From: Membranipora membranacea | Taxonomy: Eukaryota > Bryozoa > Gymnolaemata > Cheilostomatida > Membraniporidae | DNA length: 64,000 bases | Assembly: GCA_914767715.1 (NCBI GenBank) | Contig: OU612067.1 | Location: forward strand, 6,696,001-6,760,000 | Direction: 5' to 3' | Shown here: positions 36,073 to 47,139 of the stretch, one piece after another | How the letters are laid out: each line of letters begins with the position of its first letter | How positions within the stretch are numbered: the stretch's first letter is position 1 | Program-made: the position numbers and the translations under genes | The notes under the pieces: generated by a model | What the model was told of the DNA's origin: nothing | The model's database searches: none | What the model saw: the letters and a program-made list of their open reading frames with translations, nothing else

Positions 36073-37005
36073 CTATTGTCTAGTGATATCTATATCTATA
36101 CCAATATCTAAGGCAGCCGACTCAAGTGGTAATCCAGTAACCTCATCGACTTGGCGAAAGCGATTCTCATTGTTCACCACGGCCATAATTTTTCGACCTT
36201 TGATTTTATACTTGATGTTTTTGTCGCTGTTTATTTCCTCAAACAGAAGCTTTTGTTGCCTAATTTTATATTCAATGTCTCTCTCAGCCTTGCTTAGATC
36301 AGGCTTCGCAAACATCCGCCCCCTCTGACTCCACGTGTTGAAGGGATAGATAAAATCATTCCTATCAACCTCACACACAAAGCCAAGTTTGAGTGGGCAT
36401 GGGACGGTTCTATTCCTATGATTGTAGCCTAGCCTTTGGACGTTCATGACATTTCGATAGGGGAAATGCATTTCGGGACAAATACCTGACACAAACTCTT
36501 CAGCCCTACTAGTTTCTGGCAACATATAAATTATGCAGCTCTTACGCCTATCTGCCTCCTCCACTTTTTCATGATGTCTTGTCATCTGCTCAGCTATGCG
36601 TAAGCTGATCTCAGCAGCTCTTTCTCCTTCCTGAGAGGCTTTATTGATATTGGCTGCGGTCACCTCAGCAAAAGAGCGAGTTTGCTATAAGCTCTCTCGC
36701 AAGAGGTCACCCAGTCTACCAATGTCACCCTCTATTTTGTCGACTTTCTTTTCCAGTTGTGGCGCATGAACATAACCTTGCAGTTGTGGGACACAGTCAG
36801 GACAGTACCAGACTACACCAGGTCTGTTCAGCAGATCAAGATCAGAGGCTTTACTGATGTCTCGCCAGTCACTCAGACAGGACGAATGGTAGTCCTTGTG
36901 ACACAGATAACATGTTAGGAATTTATTGTTTGCTATATTGCTTGCACACGAGCCACACTTGCCAGGGCCTGACATACCCACCTCAATACACACCCAGCCC
37001 ACCAA
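36073..37005 (-). pseudogene. LINE ORF1 with PHD finger and RRM-like domain
   Basis: Starting at the ATG at about 36973 (MSGPGKCGSCASNI), a C4HC3 PHD finger is visible: CGSC, CYLC, H...C (HKDYHSSC) and CPDC within about 65 residues. A coiled-coil stretch follows (LEKKVDKIEGDIGRLGDLL). One TAG at about 36685 (RESL*QTRSF) interrupts; the same frame continues to 36073 with SCIIYMLPETSRAEEF, NVMNVQRLGYNHRNR and FAKPDLSKAERDIEYKIRQQ, an RRM-like ORF1 domain. PHD-containing ORF1 proteins are known in CR1/L2-clade LINEs. Only one stop in about 310 codons suggests a fairly recent insertion. Confidence 0.8.
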
Positions 37006-37498
37006 ACAACCTAGAGATAATAGACCACCTGCTACAGCGGTTCGCTTGATTGAGTTATAAGCCTGTTGGGTAGCACAGGTTGTTTTCAGCTTTAGTATAT
37101 ATTATATATACTATATAGTGATAAGGTTGGGCCAACACTGAATAAACATACATAGGAAGTACAAATATTTGATCATGCAACCGGGGTACAGTATTAGATG
37201 TTGTGACTTTTCTACCATGAGCTACCCTCCTCAGGAGGAGTGCAAACCAGTTAAGACCTACCGACCAATCTTCAGATTGAGTTAGCCTCAGCAACTTCAG
37301 ACTCACTGTTAGTATGTTATATCCTGGTAGCATATGAGATGAGCTTCAGTATAAAGTAGGATGATCTATTCTCGCTTTCCATTCAGTTTAAGCAGTGGAT
37401 GGCAGCGGTAAGTGATGATTTTTTACAGATTTGGTTGGTGATGTACACAGAGACAAATTTTTCACTTCTTGTTCACACGATGACCTTGACCTTGACCT

Positions 37499-38210
37499 TA
37501 ACCTCTTCATCTAAACTTGTCACATATGGTGTACCCCAGGGTTCTGTTCTGGACACCCTTCTTTTCCTAATTTACATTAATGATATGCCTGACTGATCAC
37601 ATGCTCTACATCGAGCATTACGTGCCCATCATATTGTATCAGTAATACCCAATTAGATTCTGTTGACTCTGTCAAATATCTTGGTGTTTAATATTGACCA
37701 TAAACTAAATTTTAAAAATCACATAATTAAAATCTGTAATAAAGCTAATGACACCCTTCACATGCTAATGAGGTCATTAAAGAGAGCTCGTACACTTACC
37801 AGAATAACTGCTTATAAATCACTTTGATCTTAGAGTATGCTACAATCGTGTGGTCCCCCCACACAGACAAACTGATCAAACTTATTGAAGCTGTTAATAG
37901 GAAAGCCTTTAGGTGGTGTTATAAAATTCCTAAATATGATAGAATATCCGCTACTATGTTGCTTGAAAATCGGCAAACACTTAAATTTAGGAGAGAGTCA
38001 GCAGACATACGTATGTACAGCAGGCAAAGCTAGTGTTGACCCACAGCGATTTACTCTCAATCTCAATCAATGTGTGCATGATACTAGGATGGGAGGAATT
38101 AGGGACACAGTCAGTACCAATGTGAGGCGCTTCTCCTATCAACACAGAATACACAAAATATTAAATCGTGAGCCAAGTTCCAATTTGCTGTCATACCTTA
38201 TTTAGCGTAG
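37499..38210 (+). pseudogene. LINE ORF2, C-terminal reverse transcriptase
   Basis: The plus strand reads VTYGVPQGSVLDTLLFLIYI, NDMPD, then after the catalytic YADD region has been lost, SVKYLGV and HKLNF (about 37660-37720) and 37824-38033 (EYATIVWSPHTDKLIKLIEA, NRKAFRWCYKIPKYDR). These are the last reverse-transcriptase motif and the thumb/C-terminal region. Multiple frameshifts. It completes the half on the minus strand at 34.9-36.1 kb. Confidence 0.8.
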
Positions 38211-38401
38211 TGATCTTATATAAACCGCTGTGTACAAGTTGACAAAATCACATCACGCACACCATATATACCACTGTACCCACATTCGTTTGAACAATAG
38301 CTCTTTCCTTCCTTTGCTTCCAAATTATGTCAAACAGCCCATGAAATATTGTGTATTCTGTGCCTCGTGGTGATTACACTCACTCCATTATCTTTGTGCA
38401 A

Positions 38402-38830
38402 TTATGTTTTTCAATGTTTTTCTTTACATGACACCACCCCCCCCCCCCCCCAAAACAGTAATCTCAACAATTTATTCGCGAAATTCAACTGTCAAAGCCC
38501 TGACGGTGGTTAATTACACTCCATCGTCTTGGCCAAACAGTCGTTTCTATGTTTATTATTGTTTTGCTTTCCATGTTTTTCTCTACAGGACCCCCCTTCC
38601 CCGGACAGTAATCTCAACAATTTCTACGCAGATCTTACTGTCGAAGCCCTGGCGGTGGTTAATTACACTCCATCGTCTTGGCCAGGCAGTCGCTACTACG
38701 TTTATTGGTATTTAATTGATATTCTTTAAACATCACATACGCCTCAATCCTGCCGTGACACATCACACAAAGCTATGCTGATCGAGCCTTGGTGGTGGTA
38801 AAGTAACCCCCATCATCATGGCCTGATAGC
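38402..38830 (+). repeat. ~175-bp duplicated exon-like segments
   Basis: Two copies (about 38402-38575 and 38576-38715) share ACAGTAATCTCAACAATTT, GTGGTTAATTACACTCCATC and GTCTTGGCCA-CAGTCG; a weaker third copy lies at 38775-38830. In frame they give peptides like VVNYTPSSWPGSRYYVYW after an acceptor-like CTCTACAG at 38588. They may be duplicated exons of a lost gene. Confidence 0.5.
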
Positions 38831-39087
38831 TTGTCTGCACATCGCCACAGCTTGTTGTGCCCTGTGTTGCCCTTCTCTTGTACGCATTCCAGCGTCACTG
38901 GCTCAGCCTGTTTAATGATAGTTAATGGTATTGATCATCCTCGTAAATGAGGCTGATAAAATACGCTGTGGGTAGCACTCATCCACCACATCTCTACTGT
39001 CAATATTGTTTTCTTGATCATCCCTTTTCTGTCCATGTTAGCACTGTTATTACATCACCCCATACAAATGTACTAATCTCCACCCAG

Positions 39088-39281
39088 GAGATCCCAAATC
39101 ATTAGGAACACCGGGACTGAAATCCGGTTGGATGCGAGACGCTGTCAACGCACTTCAGCCACAACCACAGCAATCTGCCAAATTCCGCTATCGCTACACT
39201 GATATTTATAACGACTGGACATTATCTACAGAAAATCTCACTACAGAATATTGTTATAAGGACCCAGTCGACTACAATTAA
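39088..39281 (+). CDS. Candidate terminal exon, unknown protein
   Basis: After CCACCCAG at 39081-39087 an open stretch in phase 1 runs 64 codons to TAA at 39279-39281: GDPKSLGTPGLKSGWMRDAV, then FRYRYTDIYNDWTLSTENL and EYCYKDPVDYN. Composition looks coding. The duplicated exon-like segments at 38.4-38.8 kb do not join in phase. Family unknown; it may be a pseudogene remnant. Confidence 0.35.
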
Positions 39282-39369
39282 AAAGCAGAAGCAGCAGAAG
39301 ATAGAAACAACAAAATCTGGCATCAAATAACAGTTGGGGATTTTCTATCAGACTAACCCGTTTCTATTC

Positions 39370-40450
39370 CATTTTTGTTAGGGGGACAGAACTATCTAAG
39401 TTGCTAAAGTCAGCCTTCCTACACAGAGCTGTCATCCAGGGACCAGTCAAAACTTTGCCGAACAGGCCGCTAACAACCATTTCTCGTTGGATGATGGGTG
39501 AAGAAAGATCTTTTTTCATCAAGTTTCTGTACTAATCTCTTTTTGAACAGGTTCTAGTCAAATGATCAGGCAGTTCATCCTTGATATAATACCGGTTTCT
39601 AGCAAATTCAAATAGATCATGGACTCTGTTACCTACATATCGCATCAGTAGCTTAGAATCAATGTTATGCATATCAGAGTATCCCCTGATGCCTGCAGGA
39701 TCTCCCATCTTCTTTTACTAAGTTTAGTAATGTTGTAAATAATTTTTACTATTGCAGCTTCTGTTCCAAACAAATCACATCTTATAGCTTTTCTAAGCCT
39801 CATGGTCTTACATGATTTTCGATAAGAGATAGATAGGCCATCTAGGAGATGAATATTACAATTTAAATCAAAAACATCATGGCCAACCCACTCTCTGATA
39901 GCTGCTGAGACATTACTATTAACTTTAGCACGATCACTATTTAATTTTTGAAAGATAAGCGGGCTCTGAGATTGGCAGTTGTCTTGGAAGGACGTTGGCG
40001 GTGTTTTTTGTATTTTTCCAGGGATGTAGCCACGCTTGCTTAGCGGGTTTGGAGTCTAATGATTGTGTTGTTTCTATCACAAGTTCTTTGATGAACCTGA
40101 GACTCATGATGGCTTTCCACTCTCCTTGCACAACTGTAAGATGGGATGGCGATGGGGTTAGGGACAGTTTGTACTGGAGTCTGGTTTGCAGTATGGCCAA
40201 AATCTTGTTCATATAAGACATTGTGCCCTCTGTGAGGCACAGCTTGTTGTGTCACATGCGAGAAACATAGCACCTGGCTGGGAACTGTTTGGTCTGGAGG
40301 GCACACATAATCCACTTGCTCTGACCCCCCCCCCCCCATCACTTTACTCTGATTATCAATCCACCTTCCTCACGTCATACCATGTCACCTGGATGATGTG
40401 GCCCCAGTCCATATTAGACAGCCCCCACCAGGGCCACCAGCCTCCACTCT
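39370..40450 (-). pseudogene. Decayed coding region of unknown family
   Basis: The minus strand has a coherent basic stretch around 39935-39690 (AAIREWVGHDVFDLNCNIHL, SYRKSCKTMRLRKAIRCD, NITKLSKRRWEIL) that continues after a frameshift to about 39400 (SKLLMRYVGNRVHDLFEF, ELPDHLTRTC). Near 40440-40350 a Trp-rich piece SGGWWPWWGLSNMDWGH ends at a stop. Frames break several times. It reads like transposon protein but I cannot name it. Confidence 0.35.
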
Positions 40451-40840
40451 TTCCCTCAACATACAATGCCACTCTGAAATAATATTATTTGTTTGTGATT
40501 TGTTGCTCGATTGCTTTTCGTCTGCATTGTCTTCACATGCCACTATTAGGTACAACACCTCGATTTAATTCCCAAATTGTGTTATTTATGAATTATCCTG
40601 TCTTTCTAATCCAAAGATTGCTTAAAATCGTGATACTTGCCATTGAAAACCACTCAAAATGAAGCTCAAACCATGTATTGTAACATACATCACATTGTCA
40701 AATCCTAGACAGTGCCAACTTTTTCACAGGCTTGGGAAGAGCAATGCATTATGGTACAGATTTGAATATTTTTAATTTTCGAAATTCAATTATTCACGCA
40801 TTCAACAATTTATTTCCAAAGTATTTTACAACTTTACGGA

Positions 40841-41098
40841 CAGTCGGTTTGACTCAGTGGTAAGCGCCTCTGCCATTTGACCAGCGTTGTGGGTTCAAAC
40901 CCATACCAGACCCCAAAGTCGTCTCGATCTCACAGTCCATTCGGATCAGGAGATAAAATAATGGCGGTCTTATGTATGTACAGCAACATCGTGCATGCAG
41001 ATAAAAGAACCCTCCTGTATGGTATAGCTCTATACAGCGGGACGCTGTCATCAACCAGCCTTGTAGCTCTATGCTTCACGCTGGGTTAAAGCTGTCAG
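40841..41098 (+). repeat. tRNA-derived SINE
   Basis: GGTTTGACTCAGTGGTAAGC is a good A-box and GGGTTCAAACCC at about 40891-40902 a good B-box, spaced as in a tRNA. The acceptor stem does not pair, and a tRNA-unrelated body follows to about 41098 (containing GCAGATAAAAGAACCCTCC). This is a SINE, not a tRNA gene. Confidence 0.65.
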
Positions 41099-41152
41099 TG
41101 GTAGAAAAGTTCATCTGTATTATCAGTTATATCTTTGTCACTACGCTCTTTC

Positions 41153-41935
41153 TCAATTTACTTTTCGATGGACCATACATACCAGATATGCCTTCACTGG
41201 CATCCTCTGTAACATCCACTTCCTTATTCTCACCACACAAGGGGACAACTGGCGAGACCAAAACTTGCTCAAGGGGGTCAGAATTGTTGACAAATCCCAC
41301 TCATCACTTTTCTCACCACATAGCACACTCACACCACTTTCCGTTACATACTTTCGCGGCTCACTACCATAAGCACATTTTACTATATTAATCAAGTCCT
41401 GGGCATATTCCATTCCCTCATTTATTTTGTTTTCCGACTCTTGAGGTCTCATTTTTCTACTCTTGTACCAATCATCTACTTTCTCTCTCTTCCTGTTCCA
41501 AAAACTCATTCTCGCTTTTATCTAGGTTACTTTTGAATCGGTTTTTGCATCTATGCTAGCTATTGAGGGGATAGGAAGGGAGATAACCCCACAGCATCAG
41601 CTGTACGCTTTAGGCACACTCAGTCAGAAAAGCTGACACCTGCATTAATCAAGCTGGGCAAATTTTCTGTGGTCACTTTTCTGACAACAATTTATGGGGA
41701 AACACTGGGAGGTAGATGGCTGGTCTCTAACAAGTTTCACCGGTTGGCTCTTATCAGTCTTCTCTACAAAGCTCTTGCTATAATATTCTCGGCAATCATT
41801 TTTGAAATGACACGCTTTTCCGCTAATCCAACACAAGGCTTTCAGAGAAAACTTTTTTGAATATCCCATAACACCACAACTTTTCATTGCACACTTAATT
41901 TTAGGGCACCACCTAAGCATACCCCATGCTGACAT
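41153..41935 (-). pseudogene. Coding-like frames of an unknown transposon-type protein
   Basis: A Cys-rich frame at 41935-41645 (CPKIKCAMKSCGVMGYSKKF, ISGKACHFKNDCREYY) and a second at 41509 to about 41240 (KREKVDDWYKSRKMRPQESE, GVSVLCGEKSDEWD) look coding. The second continues only after a frameshift (PVVPLCGENKEVDV). No known domain is recognised; a gag- or ORF1-like protein is one possibility. Confidence 0.3.
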
Positions 41936-42889
41936 CTTGGTTTAGATTATTCGACCATCAGTCATCTACAACACTACTCTAGTCACAGAAGTCTGGACTT
42001 TGTCCTGGTAGGCTTAGTAACTGCAGGTTTAATATTTTTTGCTTTACTTCCTTTAGGTACTTTTTCAACAACGGGATTATTTTGTCCAGACTCCAGAATT
42101 TGCACTTCTACTTTCATCATCGTTAGCAACACTACAGAGCAACACCTCTATTTATTTCGTCATTGTGTTATATATGAATCATGCTGTCTTGTTAGCTCCA
42201 AAAGCCTACTTCACAATGTGACACTCACCATGAATAACCACTCCAAAGATTTTAGATCATTTTAAATTTCGGATTTCAATTCTTTACACATTTGAAAATA
42301 TTTGACCGCGACTTGTCCATCTGGAGTAATTCTCTCGGACCTTAACCGCTGTCTGTCTATAAGTGGCTGCAGCGTTTTGGACTGTCAGTTGATCAGACCT
42401 GTTTGAGTAATCTAAAAATGACTTGCACATGGCTGACTCCCGATGACTCTCCCCTTCCGCTGTCGTCAACCAAAGTAGTTCTATGTTATCTTACAAGTTG
42501 TTTCGAATGATTCTGATAGATGGTCATTGGTAACTATGTTTTCGGGTCAGTTATGGTGTAATGAATCTTGATATGCTCAGCTAAGATCTAGAATTATGCC
42601 TTCATGATTCATGCTGCTACCTTCTTGGAATATAACGAGAAGCAAGTGGATGATCACACTATTACGTACCTAGTAGCAAGCCTGAGCCTATCATCCGACC
42701 ACTGCCGACATCTATAGTTCCATACAAAATCTGCAACCACCACCACGTGATGAGGGTCCAGGGTTTGCTAACATTTGAATTAAAACTGCATTTCTATTTT
42801 TATGAAATGGCAAAGTAAGTTATTTAAAGCTTATCATTGATTGGCAATTCATCGTTATCCAATACGGCCGGAGGAAATCACAGATTCTT

Positions 42890-43150
42890 TTGATTAAAAA
42901 AGGTTGATTAAAATCAGATGTCATATCACACGCCACATCCCGAAGCATGGGCGGCGAAATACCAGTTGCCTTAGGGGCTAGGCTGCAATATCTGCGCCCA
43001 TTTGCTCTCAGTTTGCAGGCAGGTCGGAGCACACCTGAGGGTCCAACCAAACCCCAGTAGTCAATAGACTGCAGTGGGATTCGGACCCGCGACCTTCAAC
43101 ACTTGCATGCTGAAGGGATGGCGCTCTAACCAACTGAGCTACCTCCTACT
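42890..43150 (-). repeat. tRNA-derived SINE
   Basis: On the minus strand GGAGGTAGCTCAGTTGGTTA and GCGGGTCCGAATCCCAC form a tRNA-like 5' half with excellent A- and B-boxes. The 3' acceptor strand (TGCAGTC) does not pair with GGAGGTA, and a 150-base unrelated body follows. The tRNA fold is therefore only the promoter head of a SINE. Confidence 0.7.
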
Positions 43151-43154
43151 CCTG

Positions 43155-43860
43155 TGTTATCCTATGATTGAAAAAAATTGTATATGAGAATTTTTAATCC
43201 ATAATGACCATTCTTATTCCATAGGAAGGTTTTGTGATCTTGAAAAACTGCCCTGCACAGTGCACCCAATGGATATATAAATAAGGTAGCTAACTGCTTT
43301 CACAGCAAAAAAGGTTCTATCAAGCTGTAAAAGGGACAACTTGCTAATCCATAAATAACTAGTACCCATCAAACAGTTTGTGACAACAATGCCTTACCAC
43401 GGTTGTTTTTGGAAATAAAATTTGTAAAAATAATTAAGTATGGAAACTGGTGCAGGAAACATACCATAGAATTGGGACAGCTAGACCATAACCACTATCT
43501 AAAAGGTAAAGTTAGTCTAGACTAATTTTCATTTTAGACAATGCTGATATTTAGTCTGATTTGTATATAATCATTGTTATCATGTGGATGTTTTCTTTTA
43601 GGGGGTAACAGTTATCCACCATTTCCTTTGTGATGAAATAAATGTAACGTTGATTTATTAAAAACGGCTACATACATATTATTTGTGATTAGGGTCATGT
43701 ATCTTCCCCACATGACCATGATTAATCAGGCAATGACTGATGCAATATTTGAGGCAATCAAAACATCCTGTTCATGTATTACTTATAAGCGGCTTGCTGA
43801 TACTAACACAATCAGTATTAAATCACAACATCTGAGACCTTAGCAAATCACTCCTGAGCA
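43155..43860. other. Upstream region of the secreted-protein gene
   Basis: No coding frame or repeat of note. TTATAAG at about 43782-43788, some 75 bases before the ATG at 43861, could serve as a TATA-like element. Confidence 0.35.
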
Positions 43861-44411
43861 ATGAAGATATTAACAGCAAGCTGGATTTATGTGATATTAT
43901 TGTTCCACATTGCACGTAAGTTTAATGTGACCTACTTAATTTCTCTAGATTTGGAGCCAACAAAATATTGCATGCATACAAATAGCATGTTGTGCATTGA
44001 ACTAATATTCTTCAGCTTTACGTCATGATTGAGAGATTGGTTGGGTGTAATCAACTTGCTGCTTTTGAATCACTAAGACGAAACGAAATGATCTAATGTT
44101 CTCTACTTACAGTTGTATATGCACGTGGAGGTGGAAGCGGAGGTGGACGAAGCTCAAGTAGTGGACGTAGTAGCTCGAGTAGAAGCTCGAGTAGTAGCTC
44201 GAGTAGAAGCTCAAGCTGGTCTTCCAGTAGAGGGTCAAGCTGGTCTTCCAGTAGAGGTTCAAGCTGGGGTTCCAGTAGAGTGCCGAGCAGGTCAGGATCT
44301 AGTGGCTTTGGGACATTTGGGAACAGTTGGAATAGTCCTAGCAAAGGAACAGGATGGAATGGATTAGGGATACCCATTGGGTTACAAGGATCTAGGTCAG
44401 GACCATATTGA
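43861..44411 (+). CDS. Small secreted Ser/Arg/Gly/Trp-rich protein
   Basis: Two exons, 43861-43915 and 44113-44411, GT-AG, phase 1, give 117 codons. Exon 1 encodes a signal peptide (MKILTASWIYVILLFHIA), and cleavage is expected near VYA-RGGG. The mature protein is almost pure low complexity: GGGSGGGRSS, SR runs, then three SSSRGSSW-type repeats (SSWSSSRG, SSWSSSRG, SSWGSSR), and a tail with GFGTFGNSWNSP and GLGIPIGLQGSRSGPY. No cysteines are present in the mature part. The frame is intact despite the repetitive DNA. Such proteins occur among adhesive, silk-like, matrix and biomineral-associated proteins; no homologue is recognised, so function is open. An antisense Leu-rich frame over the same bases is a shadow. 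Confidence 0.75.
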
Positions 44412-44913
44412 CATGATGCGGCTAACTGTATCGCTGTAAATGGATAGCATATTGATTCTCTTTTGCATGATCACCTTTCAATACACATGGTTGAAAATTC
44501 ACTGACGTAGTTTAAGCCTGATGGCGTGTTTGGTTGAGTATATGGAACATGTATCTTCAAATGTTTACACTTGACGCCATGGAGTTTGAAGTATATCGTA
44601 TGAGACCCATGTCAAATGAACGTTTCTCTTCCCACCAATGTAATCCAGTTTTACAGCCCTTTGAACTGATTATACTAGTCCATGTAATACGGCGGCAGTT
44701 TTATAAATGACAACCATGATCATCAGTATGCATCTGTCTGCAGCCTAATCTATAGTCACATAGGTTGGGCTGACATGAACAGGTAAATGGCCAGTACATT
44801 ATAGACCCTTAACAGGAGAGACATTTAATGTTGTGCCCATCAATAATTATTATAGGATAACGGAGAGAGCAACAGTTGAAAAAATGCATAAATTATTCAT
44901 CTTTGTTTACCAG

Positions 44914-45121
44914 TACCCTGTATTTGATAGGAACACGGAAACAAGTACTTCTCAACCCACTACACAGAAGATTCGAAGCTTCCATTCAACTACACAGAGG
45001 GCTCGCATAGCCCAAACCACCACACTAAGGGCTCATAGTTTCCAAAGAACTTATACCACACGGAACAGATGGAGTACTACAAAGAATTTATGGAGAAGCC
45101 GGAGTACAATACAAACACCTA
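44914..45121 (+). other. Candidate Thr-rich exon
   Basis: Between TTGTTTACCAG and a GTATGT donor is an open stretch YPVFDRNTETSTSQPTTQ followed by Thr/Arg-rich sequence (TTQRARIAQTTTLRAHSF). It might be a stalk exon of an alternative product of the preceding secreted gene or of a lost gene. No partner exon is certain. Confidence 0.25.
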
Positions 45122-45149
45122 GTATGTTGATAATCTTAGAATTAAGAAC

Positions 45150-45840
45150 CTGATCACATTTTAGCAAAGCAAGCTTTACCATATAGCACTCCCATTAAGG
45201 TCATGCCTCACCTGCAACGCTAACTTTGGTCTCAGTTGTTCGATTTAATCGATTTTCGAACCAGAATGTAGGCAATTCTTTTTGTATGAATATTACAACC
45301 CTCAGATTAGTATAAGCAGCGATTTGGTGGCTACTATGACAATTTTAAAAACTTTATTTACCCCTTTTTAATGCAATGCAATGCAATCTTATATGAGGGG
45401 TCAAATACTAAGAGTATCTGGCTCAGACGCCTCACCACCGTTCATTTGTATAAATGCGCAATGGCAGCATCAGCTAAACAAACAAATAGTCCCAATGTAA
45501 ACACTGAACAGTGTTATTATTACAGTGCATGTCTAAACAAATGTCTACATGTCTAAATGTATAACACAGGATTCGGTGATTAACATCAAGCCAATGCAGT
45601 GACTTTACATTGTACTTTATTGATGTATGAGAACAGCGTCTTTCTTTATATAAAAACTATGTGGCAGTGTAACAAAATTACGAAACTGAAAATATTCCTG
45701 ATTGGAAATTGGTGAAAAAAATCAAGGTGCAGGTATCACTTCTAATATCCCCTATATAAAACTGTCATAAAGAGTAGTTTAAATGTTCATTTTTCTCTGT
45801 CTAAAACCATAGGGTCATAGCCAACAAACTCTGGGTGAAG
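45150..45840. other. Intergenic, nothing seen
   Basis: AT-rich sequence with no motif-bearing frame, repeat or RNA gene that I can recognise. Confidence 0.4.
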
Positions 45841-45847
45841 CAGTTTA

Positions 45848-47132
45848 TTAAAGCGATAGAGAGGGTGTGCACTGAGGAAGCACTGACTGCCAGAAAACAG
45901 CATCCAATAAATCGGTGACAACAACCATAGAAGCGCCATAGCCTCTAACAACAAAATGACACCATGTTGTATTTGTAGCCATCATGGCTCCCTGTACTTG
46001 ATAGTAAAAGTTGTGGTTTTCCTTTAGTTTGTACTGGCCATCTTCAGTTACCATGAGGCAAAATCCTTGCTAAGAAGTGATGGCATTTTGCACTGTCATT
46101 TTACTGTCAATTAGACTTTTAGGGTTCTTATATTCTACTATAAACTCATGGGGAATACCCGAGCTGCCTGGGTCACATGTCACAACACCATCAGGAGATG
46201 CCGCCAACTCTGGTGAGGTTGATATTGTAGTGAATCCAGGATGAGAAATAGAAATGACACTAACCCCTTGATCTTTTAGGTACTGATTATACTGTTGCTC
46301 ACTGTCCTTCCAAGGAGTTTCTCTGTAAGTCCCTGGTCCTTCTCTGCATCAAGGCCATACTGGGTAGCCGAATTACCGTTAAAATTAGAGTAAAGAAGGT
46401 CACGTACTGTTGCTATTGGCTCTGTATTTGCTCTCATTTTTGATACCCTTCCAAAATTTGATCTGGTTAGCCTTTCCCTTCTCTCTGCTTTCCAACTGAT
46501 CTCTTCTTGAGCTGTTTTCTCGATTATTTCTTTATATTTAGTGTGCATCAGTTTCAGCAGTTCTGGTCTCGGCAGTTCATGGTCCATAGCCGATCCTCTG
46601 CCATAGCCTTCTGGAAAATACAGCGAATTATCTAAATACAGTTTGGATGATCGGGTGATAAATGACAATATTTGTAGTCATTATACTTTATGCGCCAGGC
46701 TCCTGGCTCGAATGTGGTTAATATTGATATTTTTTCCACTACAATTGAATTGTTTTATCGAGCTGTACATATCATTTGATTCCAATAACATTTCTTTGTA
46801 ACATAAGTTGTTTACTCTCGACAAATAAGCAGATAACTCCCCCAGTAGATGATTATGAGTCAAAATTCAATATATTTGATGAATAATTTAGTGTAAGGTG
46901 ATAAGCATATAAGATTGGATGATATTGGATGACCTACCTTTACCAATACTATCAGATGGTACAGGTTTTACTCTCTTAGCTTTTCTCCTTTTCTTTGCTT
47001 CACACAGGTTGCTCCTGCGGCGGTTTCCTGCCAGTTTGTTATCGAGGTTTTCATAGTACTTGTGTGCGAATTTGCTGGTGTTTAACACACATTCAGGCCA
47101 CGTGTTCCCAAGGTTGGTTCGTAGTCCAGCAG
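45848..47132 (-). pseudogene. Decayed YqaJ-type (lambda-exonuclease-like) nuclease, transposon-associated
   Basis: Minus-strand exons 47132-46938 (LNTSKFAHKYYENLDNKLAG, NRRRSNLCEAKKRRKAKR) and 46610-45848 join in phase. The second contains SWKAERRERLTRSNFGRVSK, DLLYSNFNGNSATQYGLDAE, LAASPDGVVTCDPG, FIVEYKNPKSL and HNFYYQVQGAMMATNTTWCH. The Gly-Asn/ATQYG, SPDG, E-Y-K and YYYQVQG order is that of YqaJ recombinases, metal-dependent exonucleases found in many eukaryotic DNA transposons. The E-x-K metal-binding pair appears as EYK. One frameshift near 46290 and one TAG near 46075 (ITS*QGF) inactivate it. No transposon ends were found. Confidence 0.75.
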
Positions 47133-47139
47133 CTAAAAT

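Larger units (their letters stand above)
34894..38250. mobile_element. CR1/L2-like LINE in a 5'-inverted (twin-primed) arrangement
   Basis: From the left, the minus strand carries, in sense order from 37005 leftwards, ORF1 and the first part of the ORF2 reverse transcriptase, ending at 34894 within ...VNGVTSSS. From 37499 the plus strand carries the rest of the reverse transcriptase, starting TSSSKLVTYGVPQGSVL. The two breakpoints share the 14 bases TAACCTCTTCATCT (34907-34894 minus; 37499-37512 plus). Inverted 5' part on the left, forward 3' part on the right, and breakpoints at the same element position are the signature of twin priming. The endonuclease domain between ORF1 and the reverse transcriptase is missing. 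Confidence 0.75.

Noticed and set aside
36685-37005. A cellular PHD-finger gene
   Set aside because: It is continuous with an RRM-like ORF1 domain and followed by LINE reverse transcriptase on the same strand, so it is LINE ORF1.
43080-43150. A tRNA gene on the minus strand
   Set aside because: A- and B-boxes are good but the acceptor stem cannot pair and a SINE body follows.
44093-44377. Leu/Pro-rich minus-strand frame
   Set aside because: Antisense shadow of the Ser/Arg-rich exon of the secreted-protein gene, which has a signal peptide and matching splice sites on the plus strand.
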